Source: a virus. Taken from it: a stretch of DNA of 58,213 nt. Both the position numbers and the translations under genes were made by a program. Shown piece by piece: positions 43,687-49,360 of the stretch. The notes under the pieces were generated by a model, which was not told the origin of the DNA, made no database searches, and worked only from the letters and a program-made list of their open reading frames with translations. The stretch covers positions 1 through 58,213 of IMG/VR virus record IMGVR_UViG_3300043466_000797; one strand, 5' to 3'. The first letter of the stretch is position 1; the number at the start of each line of letters is the position of its first letter.

Positions 43687-44082
43687 ATGCCTTGGAAAAT
43701 AGTAAGAGACTTTGGTGACTGCAATGGATATGCAGTAGTCAAAGAAGGAACGAGTGAAATTGAAGGTTGTCATGCAACTCGCGCAGCAGCAGTTGCACAA
43801 CAACGTGCGCTATATGCTTCTGAGAACAAATCAATGCATAGTGATGAAGAAGACGAGCGCAGAGGAAAGCGTAAGAATGAACTACGCAAAAGGTCTGTAG
43901 TAGAAAATCATCCTAATTGTGACGGAGGATTTGGCGTAGTTTCTGACGATGACGGAGAATTAAAAGGATGCTATCCAACAAGAAGCGCCGCTGAAGAAGC
44001 CATTCGTCAGCACGATATGGAAGATGATGATGGTATTGATAATGTATGGAGCGGGGCGTTTAGTCCTAAAAAGAAGAAATAA
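43687..44082 (+). CDS. Two-repeat protein with WSGAF C-terminus
   Basis: 131 residues. Residues 10-42 and 77-110 are two copies of one domain: each has (N/D)C(N/D)G, a short strand, E(I/L)xGC, then xTRxAAxxxxR. A very charged linker joins them (residues 52-70). The C-terminus is NVWSGAFSPKKKK; the VWSGAF piece (120-125) recurs in two nearby proteins. An AGGAG site precedes the ATG. Probably structural or capsid-associated, by analogy of the motif, but unproven. Confidence 0.65.
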   Translation: MPWKIVRDFGDCNGYAVVKEGTSEIEGCHATRAAAVAQQRALYASENKSMHSDEEDERRGKRKNELRKRSVVENHPNCDGGFGVVSDDDGELKGCYPTRSAAEEAIRQHDMEDDDGIDNVWSGAFSPKKKK

Positions 44083-44501
44083 TGGCTATTATTATTTGTG
44101 ATATTGATGATACGCTATTAAGGAATGGAACCCAGCCAATTAGATCAACAATTGACTGGATTAATTCTCATCAATCATATACAATTGCATTAGTAACTGG
44201 GCGTCCAAGATCAACAAGGGCAAAAACTATAGCAGCATTACGAAGTGCTGGAATTAAATATAATAGTTTATATATGAATCCATATAGTACTCAAGATTCA
44301 GATAAGTGGAAGTATGAAAAAGCAGTATCATTAAATTCCCGTGGCAATGTAGTACTTGCAATTGAGAATGATGAATCTGCACGCGCAGCATATAGAAGAG
44401 CGGGTGTGCCAAAGGTGGTTTCTCCTGGCTCTTTGTCCGATAACACATTAGAAAAAGATATTTTTAAAGGTGCTTTTATAATAGAAAAGGGATACAATTG
44501 A
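44082..44501 (+). CDS. HAD-family phosphatase
   Basis: 139 residues. HAD motif I is DIDDTLL (7-13), motif II is ALVTGRPR (36-43) with the conserved Thr/Ser, and the ENDES segment near 95-99 fits motif IV. This resembles the 3'-phosphatase domain of polynucleotide kinases, which would mend tRNA or DNA ends. The kinase part is absent. The last residues (IFKGAF, 127-132) resemble the VWSGAF tag of the preceding gene. Confidence 0.75.
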   Translation: MAIIICDIDDTLLRNGTQPIRSTIDWINSHQSYTIALVTGRPRSTRAKTIAALRSAGIKYNSLYMNPYSTQDSDKWKYEKAVSLNSRGNVVLAIENDESARAAYRRAGVPKVVSPGSLSDNTLEKDIFKGAFIIEKGYN

Positions 44502-44635
44502 CACGCGATAAGGTAATTGAAAAACTTAAGGCAAAGAAGATGAAAAACTCAGCGTCTTCTACTGAGATTAGTTCTTTTATTGCAGGATGGAACCAGGCAA
44601 TCAAAGAGGCGATTGATCTTTTAGAAAAAGATTAA
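44498..44635 (+). CDS. Small helical protein
   Basis: 45 residues from TTG 44498, overlapping the HAD stop by 4 bases and ending just before tRNA-Gly. It is basic at the N-terminus (TRDKVIEKLKAKKMKN) and helical at the C-terminus (WNQAIKEAIDLLEKD). No family recognised. Confidence 0.5.
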   Translation: MTRDKVIEKLKAKKMKNSASSTEISSFIAGWNQAIKEAIDLLEKD

Positions 44636-44641
44636 TCTTCC

Positions 44642-44712
44642 GCGAGTGTGGTGTAGAGGTAACACATCTGCCTTCCAAGCAGTTATCGCCAGTTCGATTC
44701 TGGTCACTCGCT
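44642..44712 (+). tRNA. tRNA-Gly (anticodon UCC)
   Basis: Acceptor GCGAGTG pairs with CACTCGC, anticodon loop CTTCCAA gives UCC (reads GGA), and the T arm is GCCAG-TTCGATT-CTGGT. No encoded CCA; discriminator T. Confidence 0.93.
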
Positions 44713-44716
44713 CTAG

Positions 44717-44789
44717 GTGCCTGTGGCGCAACGGAGAGCGCAAATGGTTTCTACCCATTAGGTTGGGGGTTCGAATCCCTCCAGGCACA
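44717..44789 (+). tRNA. tRNA-Arg (anticodon UCU)
   Basis: Acceptor GTGCCTG pairs with CAGGCAC, anticodon stem AATGG/CCATT with loop TTTCTAC giving UCU (reads AGA, the dominant Arg codon of these genes), and T arm GGGGG-TTCGAAT-CCCTC. The next gene's ATG starts one base after the discriminator. Confidence 0.93.
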
Positions 44790-44790
44790 C

Positions 44791-44907
44791 ATGAAAAAGA
44801 TATGTCACAATTGTAAAGTTGAAAAAGATCTAGAGCAATTTTTATTAGTGCCAGGACAAAGAGTTGGTGTCAGAGGAGTTTGCTCAGACTGTCTTAGGGC
44901 CAGATAG
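44791..44907 (+). CDS. Tiny zinc-ribbon protein between tRNAs
   Basis: 38 residues from ATG 44791, one base after tRNA-Arg. CHNC (residues 5-8) and CSDC (31-34) pairs would hold a zinc ion. The last 9 bases, including the stop codon, are also the 5' end of tRNA-Tyr. There is no ribosome site, so translation would rely on a processed or leaderless message. Confidence 0.6.
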   Translation: MKKICHNCKVEKDLEQFLLVPGQRVGVRGVCSDCLRAR

Positions 44908-44980
44908 TCCCCAAGGTGGGGAAGGTGACTGTAAATCACCCGCGAAAGCATGGGGAGTTCGATTCTCTCATCTGGCACCA
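44899..44980 (+). tRNA. tRNA-Tyr (anticodon GUA) with encoded CCA
   Basis: Acceptor GCCAGAT pairs with ATCTGGC, anticodon stem GGTGA/TCACC with loop CTGTAAA giving GUA, a long variable arm (class II), T arm GGGAG-TTCGATT-CTCTC, then ACCA at 44977-44980. Its first 9 bases overlap the end of the tiny zinc-ribbon gene. Confidence 0.92.
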
Positions 44981-44981
44981 T

Positions 44982-45068
44982 GGAAGTATGGCAGAGTGGT
45001 TATTGCAACGGTTTGCTAAACCGTGATCGGGTAATACTGATCCATAGGTTCGAATCCTATTACTTCCG
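44982..45068 (+). tRNA. tRNA-Ser (anticodon GCU)
   Basis: Acceptor GGAAGTA pairs with TACTTCC, anticodon stem ACGGT/ACCGT with loop TTGCTAA giving GCU (reads AGC/AGU), a long variable arm, and T arm ATAGG-TTCGAAT-CCTAT. It starts two bases after the tRNA-Tyr CCA. Confidence 0.92.
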
Positions 45069-45077
45069 CTCTGCTTA

Positions 45078-45154
45078 TGGCGTGTAGCACAATTGGCAGT
45101 TGCAGTCGGCTGTTAACCGACAGGTTGTAGGTTCGAATCCTACCACGCCAGCCA
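45078..45154 (+). tRNA. tRNA-Asn (anticodon GUU) with encoded CCA
   Basis: Acceptor TGGCGTG pairs with CACGCCA, anticodon stem GTCGG/CCGAC with loop CTGTTAA giving GUU, T arm GTAGG-TTCGAAT-CCTAC, then GCCA. A TGATATAAT promoter starts at the very next base. Confidence 0.93.
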
Positions 45155-45163
45155 TGATATAAT
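45155..45163 (+). promoter_or_regulatory. Extended -10 promoter TGATATAAT after tRNA-Asn
   Basis: The 9-mer abuts the encoded CCA of tRNA-Asn and should drive the exported-protein gene at 45234, with a leader of about 65 bases and a TAGGAG ribosome site. Confidence 0.6.
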
Positions 45164-45233
45164 CGTACTGTAAGAATTCCCATTTTCTTATGATGGTAAC
45201 AACTTTCATTAAAAAAATAGGAGAATTTGAAAC

Positions 45234-45623
45234 ATGAAGAAAAATAAAAAAATTATTTTAATAGCAGGAGCCTTCCTCTCTGCCATGGCCTTATCAAGTG
45301 TCGGGACAGCATATGCTATAGAAATGATTAACGTTACAATACCCGTATTCCCTGCTCTTGGAGAGGCAACAGCAGTAGGCTGTGATACTAATGGAGTAGG
45401 AACAACATATACATACGGTAATAGCAGTTCTAATGGAGTTAAGGTTACTGGAATAACTGTTTCTGGAATAGATGCACAATGTAAAAACACTATGGTAGAG
45501 TTTCTTCAATCTGGTGTTGTTGTAGCAACCTATAATTCAGCAGTAACAAATAATGCATCAACAATGACCACAAATATTTTTACTGGTCAGTTTAATGATG
45601 TTCGTGTAACTCTTACACCATAA
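45234..45623 (+). CDS. Small exported protein with signal peptide
   Basis: 129 residues. A basic start (MKKNKK) and hydrophobic core (IILIAGAFLSAMALSSVG) end in TAYA|IE, a likely signal-peptidase site after residue 28. The mature part (about 100 residues) is beta-rich, Thr/Val/Ser-rich, with two Cys that could form a disulphide. It resembles no family I can name and may be a surface or virion-decorating protein, or a superinfection factor. It has its own promoter and a terminator-like palindrome downstream. Confidence 0.75.
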   Translation: MKKNKKIILIAGAFLSAMALSSVGTAYAIEMINVTIPVFPALGEATAVGCDTNGVGTTYTYGNSSSNGVKVTGITVSGIDAQCKNTMVEFLQSGVVVATYNSAVTNNASTMTTNIFTGQFNDVRVTLTP

Positions 45624-45633
45624 ATTATTGTGT

Positions 45634-45661
45634 CCCATGCCCTGAATATTCAGGGTATGGG
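45634..45661 (+). terminator. 28-base palindrome after exported-protein gene
   Basis: CCCATGCCCTGAAT (45634-45647) is followed directly by its complement (45648-45661), with one G-U at 45639/45656. It is not followed by a T run. It lies 10 bases after the stop of the exported protein and directly before the -10 box at 45663, so it may serve as a terminator, an operator, or both. Confidence 0.6.
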
Positions 45662-45662
45662 A

Positions 45663-45668
45663 TATAAT
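45663..45668 (+). promoter_or_regulatory. -10 box for a leaderless mini-gene
   Basis: TATAAT ends six bases before ATG 45675, so the first transcribed base should be the A of the start codon. No ribosome site exists upstream of this ATG. Confidence 0.5.
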
Positions 45669-45674
45669 AAAGTT

Positions 45675-45800
45675 ATGAATAATGTTATCACTACCGAAAC
45701 AATAAGACAGGGCGGTGGAGGAATAACAAATCCAGAACATAAAGATGGAAAAATAAAAATAGGAAAATCTCCATTAAAAGTAAGGCGTGGTAAGAAGTAA
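45675..45800 (+). CDS. 41-residue glycine- and lysine-rich mini-protein
   Basis: It encodes MNNVITTETIRQGGGG and continues to a basic end (KIKIGKSPLKVRRGKK). The placement is precise: a -10 box six bases before ATG, and the TAA stop shares its last base with the next ATG at 45800. The basic tail suggests nucleic-acid or membrane binding. No family recognised. Confidence 0.45.
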   Translation: MNNVITTETIRQGGGGITNPEHKDGKIKIGKSPLKVRRGKK

Positions 45801-45919
45801 TGTTTACATTTTATTGCCTCGTTAAACACAATGGTAACTACTACCTCAAGCCTTACATTACTATTTATAATAATATGATTGAAATAGTAAATTATCCAAA
45901 ATCGTTGACCATATCGTAA
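45800..45919 (+). CDS. 39-residue mini-protein
   Basis: It begins at ATG 45800, sharing one base with the previous stop. The protein is Tyr/Asn/Ile-rich (MFTFYCLVKHNGNYYLKPYI). Its 3' end contains the -35 box of the next promoter. It could be a real tiny protein or a chance frame; the coupled start is the only support. Confidence 0.35.
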   Translation: MFTFYCLVKHNGNYYLKPYITIYNNMIEIVNYPKSLTIS

Positions 45920-45933
45920 TATTCCCGTATAAT
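45905..45933 (+). promoter_or_regulatory. Consensus sigma70-type promoter for the lysis gene
   Basis: TTGACC (45905-45910), a 17-base spacer and TATAAT (45928-45933) make the best two-box promoter in the rightward genes. It lies 32 bases before the endolysin ATG, with an AAGGAGG ribosome site at 45954-45960. Confidence 0.75.
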
Positions 45934-45965
45934 AGAATTCATGTTGCCGCCACAAGGAGGTCAAT

Positions 45966-46580
45966 ATGACGACAATAAACCGATTTGGTGCTGCATTAGT
46001 ATCAACAATAACAGTATTATCAATGATACTAATCTCTCCAAACCTGGCGTATGCTAAGTCTACGCCTTTGGCGGAAGGTACAGGAAACCTTGCCACCGCT
46101 GATACATTAGAAAGAAGGGCAATAACAGATAGAAACTGGACATTGCCATCTAATTGTAATGATAAGCAAGCAAAGATATTGTTTAAGGCGGGTTTTAATA
46201 GACCTGGGATGCTTAGAGGAGCCTGGGCAATTACCTGGCGTGAATCAAAGCACCAGTCACTTGATGAATCTAGCAGATATTTTACAGGTGCCCTAGGAAC
46301 TTGGCAAATCCAGACAAGTGCATGGTCTGGTAGATCCTGGTGGTCTAGAGATAATATGTTAGACAAGGAAAAGCAATCAGAAATTGTAAGGAAGCATTTC
46401 CTTAATGATGGAATGCATAATTGGGGCTATGGATATTCATTTAAGAATGATTCATGGTACGAGAATGCAGGAATGTATTATTCCCTCTGGGGATCTGGAT
46501 TAACTTATTCATGGGTTATTGCACCATTCAATACTGGATGGTCTTTATTCCCAAAGAAATGTACCCCAGAAAAGATTTAA
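45966..46580 (+). CDS. Exported lysozyme/transglycosylase-like endolysin
   Basis: 204 residues. A signal peptide spans residues 1-30 (hydrophobic ALVSTITVLSMILISPNLAYA split at the end; cut after AYA). The mature part has AWAITWRESKH with the likely catalytic Glu93, then TGALGTWQIQTSAWSG, the pattern of SLT/lysozyme-like folds in actinobacterial Rpf and transglycosylase proteins. It should cut glycan strands after Sec export, so lysis may not need a holin for release. Strong promoter and ribosome site fit timed late expression. Confidence 0.78.
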   Translation: MTTINRFGAALVSTITVLSMILISPNLAYAKSTPLAEGTGNLATADTLERRAITDRNWTLPSNCNDKQAKILFKAGFNRPGMLRGAWAITWRESKHQSLDESSRYFTGALGTWQIQTSAWSGRSWWSRDNMLDKEKQSEIVRKHFLNDGMHNWGYGYSFKNDSWYENAGMYYSLWGSGLTYSWVIAPFNTGWSLFPKKCTPEKI

Positions 46581-46594
46581 ATGATAGAATTGTA

Positions 46595-46631
46595 TTCTAG
46601 GCGCAAATAAAATTGCGGCAACAGCCTAGGA
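46595..46631 (+). terminator. Nested hairpin after the endolysin gene
   Basis: TTCTAGGC (46595-46602) pairs with GCCTAGGA (46624-46631; one G-U), enclosing a smaller GCAA/TTGC stem. It lies between the endolysin stop and tRNA-Thr. It may end the lysis message or guide processing of the tRNA 5' end two bases later. Confidence 0.5.
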
Positions 46632-46633
46632 TC

Positions 46634-46707
46634 GCCTCAGTAACTCAGTTGGCTAGAGTATCCGCCTTGTAAGCGGAAAGTCATCGGTTCGAATCCGATC
46701 TGAGGCT
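46634..46707 (+). tRNA. tRNA-Thr (anticodon UGU)
   Basis: Acceptor GCCTCAG pairs with CTGAGGC, anticodon stem TCCGC/GCGGA with loop CTTGTAA giving UGU (reads ACA), and T arm ATCGG-TTCGAAT-CCGAT. The next gene's ATG starts one base after the discriminator T. Confidence 0.93.
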
Positions 46708-46708
46708 C

Positions 46709-47023
46709 ATGGATCATAGTAATGATGAAATAGAACACTTCATGAATTACTTAGAAGATGAAGGTGTCCTAGAATGGGTAGGAATGACTCTTGACGGGGA
46801 TAGAACCTTTGTTTTTAATTTTGAAAAAATGTATGATATATTTCCAGAATTATATGATGCATTAGTAGATGAATTAAATAATGAATTACTTCATTTATAT
46901 GAACTGGGAATGATTACAATAGAATATAATACTGACCTTACTCCTAAATTTAGGATTACAGAGCAAGGTAGGGAGTATTTAGAGGCAAACGGAATTCCAA
47001 TACCAGAGGATTTAGAAGAATGA
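46709..47023 (+). CDS. Acidic winged-helix-like protein
   Basis: 104 residues from ATG 46709, one base after tRNA-Thr. It is very acidic. The segment LHLYELGMITIEYNTDLTPK followed by FRITEQGREYLEANG (near 71-96) looks like the wing and final helix of a winged helix. A DNA-mimic or regulator role is possible. There is no ribosome site. The end overlaps the next gene by 4 bases. Confidence 0.65.
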   Translation: MDHSNDEIEHFMNYLEDEGVLEWVGMTLDGDRTFVFNFEKMYDIFPELYDALVDELNNELLHLYELGMITIEYNTDLTPKFRITEQGREYLEANGIPIPEDLEE

Positions 47024-47550
47024 ATGACAGCCGCAATGTTATTGATTATTACAAAGAATGGGAAACAGATCAGATTAAGGCTGATCTAGATACCCGCCGA
47101 CTTCCATTTATTGTCGGATTTGAGAATCTTTCTGGAGACTTTAATAAGGCTACAGGAATTCGTAATGCTAATGCTTTTATGGCGAAGGAGTGCTGGATTG
47201 TTGGAGCGCGTAAGTGGGATAAGCGTGGTGCAGTAGGAACCCAACACTATAATCACTTGAAATATGCTCCTAACCTAGATAATATTTATCTTCATGAGCC
47301 TTATGTTCGTGATGCAAGATGGGTAGCCATTGATAATGTTCCTGGCGCTATTCCAATTAATGAATATGAATGGAAGCCAGAATCTTTCATGATCTTTGGA
47401 GAAGAACAGCGTGGGCTTAGTCCAATGGCTTTGGGGATGGCAGATGATATTGTTTATATCCCCCAACTTGGAAGTGTTCGTAGTTTAAATGTAGGAACAG
47501 CAAGTGGTATAGTCATGTACGACTATATAAGTAAACTTGGCATGATATAA
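47020..47550 (+). CDS. SpoU/TrmH-family RNA 2'-O-methyltransferase
   Basis: 176 residues of SPOUT fold. Motif 1 is FENLSGDFNKATGIRNANAF (31-50), motif 2 is IFGEEQRGLS (about 124-133) and motif 3 is IPQLGSVRSLNVGTASGI (about 147-164), the knot region that binds S-adenosylmethionine. It probably methylates a tRNA or rRNA ribose; the close tRNA cluster makes phage tRNAs plausible substrates. Confidence 0.9.
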   Translation: MNDSRNVIDYYKEWETDQIKADLDTRRLPFIVGFENLSGDFNKATGIRNANAFMAKECWIVGARKWDKRGAVGTQHYNHLKYAPNLDNIYLHEPYVRDARWVAIDNVPGAIPINEYEWKPESFMIFGEEQRGLSPMALGMADDIVYIPQLGSVRSLNVGTASGIVMYDYISKLGMI

Positions 47551-47551
47551 T
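47543..47551 (+). promoter_or_regulatory. Extended -10 promoter for a leaderless gene
   Basis: TGATATAAT overlaps the end of the methyltransferase gene. ATG 47557 follows the box by 5 bases with no ribosome site, so the transcript should begin at or within a base or two of the start codon. Confidence 0.55.
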
Positions 47552-47556
47552 AAATT

Positions 47557-48237
47557 ATGGCTAAAACATATTTACCAACTGATGGCATGGCGGCTGCTGC
47601 GCGTAGAGCCTTGCAATGGAAAAAAGAAGGAAAGCGCGGCGGCACTAGAGTAGGATTAACTAGGGCAAACCAGTTAGTTAATAAAGAACAACTATCAGAA
47701 GATACTGTTTTAAGAATGCATAGTTTCTTTTCTCGTCATGAGGTAGATAAAAAGGCTCAAGGATTTAGCCAGGGAGAGGATGGATTTCCTAGCCCTGGAA
47801 GAGTAGCATGGGATTTATGGGGCGGTGATGCAGGAGCATCATGGTCATCACAGAAAAGGGATCAAATAATGAAGGATAGAATGGAAAAGTCAATTTGGTC
47901 TGGGGTCTTTTTCCCAGCAGATAAGCCATCAGAGATGGCACTTATTCAAGAAGATGTAGAAGATGCTCCGCTAGATACAGCGGAAGTTGTTCCTACAGAT
48001 TTTGAGGTACAAAGAGAAGATATCTCTGAAGGAACTTCAGTAACGAATGAAGTACAAGAAACACCAGTATTAGATAATGTCAATGATGCTGAAGAAAAAG
48101 TTGTAGAATTATCTGAAGTTGATACTGAGCCAGTCCAACAAACTGAAGTTGTTGAAGAAACTACTACACCAGAAGTATCACAGGTTGAAGAAGTTGTAGA
48201 AACTCCTGTAGTAGAGAATGTAACAGAGACAGAATAA
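47557..48237 (+). CDS. Prohead/protease-associated-type domain with acidic tail
   Basis: 226 residues. Residues 10-100 (AAAARRALQWKKEGKRGGTR, LSEDTVLRMHSFFSRHEVDK, then GRVAWDLWGGDAGASW) match a domain I know from phage prohead-protease-linked proteins. KSIWSGVFFP follows at 111-120. Residues 125-226 are an extremely acidic, Glu/Val/Thr-rich tail of irregular repeats, scaffold-like. It could be a decoration or scaffold-related virion protein expressed apart from the head genes. Confidence 0.6.
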   Translation: MAKTYLPTDGMAAAARRALQWKKEGKRGGTRVGLTRANQLVNKEQLSEDTVLRMHSFFSRHEVDKKAQGFSQGEDGFPSPGRVAWDLWGGDAGASWSSQKRDQIMKDRMEKSIWSGVFFPADKPSEMALIQEDVEDAPLDTAEVVPTDFEVQREDISEGTSVTNEVQETPVLDNVNDAEEKVVELSEVDTEPVQQTEVVEETTTPEVSQVEEVVETPVVENVTETE

Positions 48238-48253
48238 TTAGTTAGGTAATATA

Positions 48254-48634
48254 ATGAAGGTGCTTATTGGTGGCAGCCGTAATTGGGTTGACTACAATCA
48301 TATTGTACGAAAAATGACAATCTTGTTAGAAGACTGGGTAAGAAATAATCCAGAAGACAAGCGAATTATTTTCATACACTCAGCATCTACGCCTGCAGAA
48401 AATATGGTAACAGAATATATCGGCAAGGTTGATAAACTTTTAAAGCAAAAGGGTTACCATATAGACGAAAAGATTGTAAAGAATAATAAGCCAATTTCTG
48501 AAAACATATTTACTTCATCTAACTTAGATATTGATAAGGCAATATTTTTTATCAGAGACTCTTGCAAAAAAACACAGTCTATTGCTAATATAAGTAGTGC
48601 AATAGGAATTCCAACGGAAATAGTGAAAGGGTGA
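48254..48634 (+). CDS. SLOG/DUF2493-like nucleotide-binding protein
   Basis: 126 residues. MKVLIGGSRNWVDYNHIV at the N-terminus is the GGSR signature of YspA/DUF2493-type SLOG domains, Rossmann-like folds that bind nucleotides or nucleotide-derived ligands. The middle (RIIFIHSASTPAENMVTEYI) also fits. Such proteins occur in phages near nucleotide-metabolism genes. Its stop overlaps the next start. Confidence 0.65.
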   Translation: MKVLIGGSRNWVDYNHIVRKMTILLEDWVRNNPEDKRIIFIHSASTPAENMVTEYIGKVDKLLKQKGYHIDEKIVKNNKPISENIFTSSNLDIDKAIFFIRDSCKKTQSIANISSAIGIPTEIVKG

Positions 48635-49009
48635 TGATGATGCCAAAAGGAGATCTTTTCTCGTCTAAGTCGGCGTGACCAAAAGTTTTTGGATCTCGCA
48701 GTTAACGTAGCACAGTCTTCTGAATGTAGAATGAAGCACGGTGCAGTAGTAGTTAGAGGCGGTAGTGTAATCAGCGTAGGCATTAATAAAAATAGAAATC
48801 ATCCAACTGTAGTTTCTTCAGAGCATATTAAAACACATTGTTCTGTACATGCTGAAATTGATGCATTGCGTAAGGTAAAGAATGCTAAGGGAGCCACAAT
48901 TTATGTGGCAAGAGTTAATAGAAAAGGTCAGGATAGGTTGTCCAGACCATGCGACCGCTGCCACGATGCTATTCGTGAGGCGGGTATTAGAAAAGTGGTT
49001 TATACATGA
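48634..49009 (+). CDS. Cytidine/dCMP deaminase-like protein with broken or shifted start
   Basis: The conserved part from about 48662 has CRMKHGAVVVRGG, the zinc-ligand motif HAEIDALR and PCDRCHDAIREAG, all typical of the deaminase family that turns dCMP to dUMP. No ATG, GTG or usable start lies in this frame before TTG 48689, which would cut into the first helix. ATG 48634 overlaps the previous stop and has the right N-terminus (MMMPKGDLF), but reaches the deaminase frame only after a +1 shift near CTTTTC (48655-48660). So it is a recoded gene, a fresh frameshift, or an assembly indel. Confidence 0.65.
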
Positions 49010-49155
49010 GTGATATTAGAAATCTAGAAGTAGTTCTAGACGGAATTAGAGAAGAACTAGCAAGGATAAGAATTGTTCTTGAGCAAGATGCTTATAAGAA
49101 GACAATGATTCTACAGAAAGCGAATGATGAAAACTTTAACACTAAACTATTCTGA
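49006..49155 (+). CDS. Small coiled-coil protein
   Basis: 49 residues from ATG 49006, overlapping the deaminase stop by 4 bases. It is a single amphipathic helix (NLEVVLDGIREELARIRIVL) with a charged end. It overlaps the next gene by 32 bases. Function unknown. Confidence 0.5.
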   Translation: MSDIRNLEVVLDGIREELARIRIVLEQDAYKKTMILQKANDENFNTKLF

Positions 49156-49360
49156 GGCTCACGATTTTGTGGGTAAGAACAGCCATCGTGGATACTTCTG
49201 GGATGGCTGGGATATCAATAGATGGGTTCCTAATCCTTCAGGATTCATGTCAAAGAATGGCATGTATCGTAATGGCAAGTGGGGAATGTCTTACTCGTAC
49301 CCGCTTCAAGATTCAGGTTCCTGGGAAGTAAAGGTTCCTGCCAATGTCGAATATAATTGA
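49124..49360 (+). CDS. Trp/Tyr/Gly-rich small protein
   Basis: 78 residues from ATG 49124 (or 49127). It is rich in aromatic residues and Gly (RGYFWDGWDINRWVPNPSGF, then NGKWGMSYSYPL), suggesting a compact beta fold. I associate such aromatic-rich small proteins with actinophage accessory regions, but cannot name the family. It overlaps the WhiB gene by 17 bases. Confidence 0.6.
   Translation: MMKTLTLNYSEAHDFVGKNSHRGYFWDGWDINRWVPNPSGFMSKNGMYRNGKWGMSYSYPLQDSGSWEVKVPANVEYN

Noticed and set aside
46581-46610. Nine-codon ORF after the endolysin
   Set aside because: Too short, no ribosome site, and it overlaps the nested hairpin; better explained as 3' untranslated sequence.
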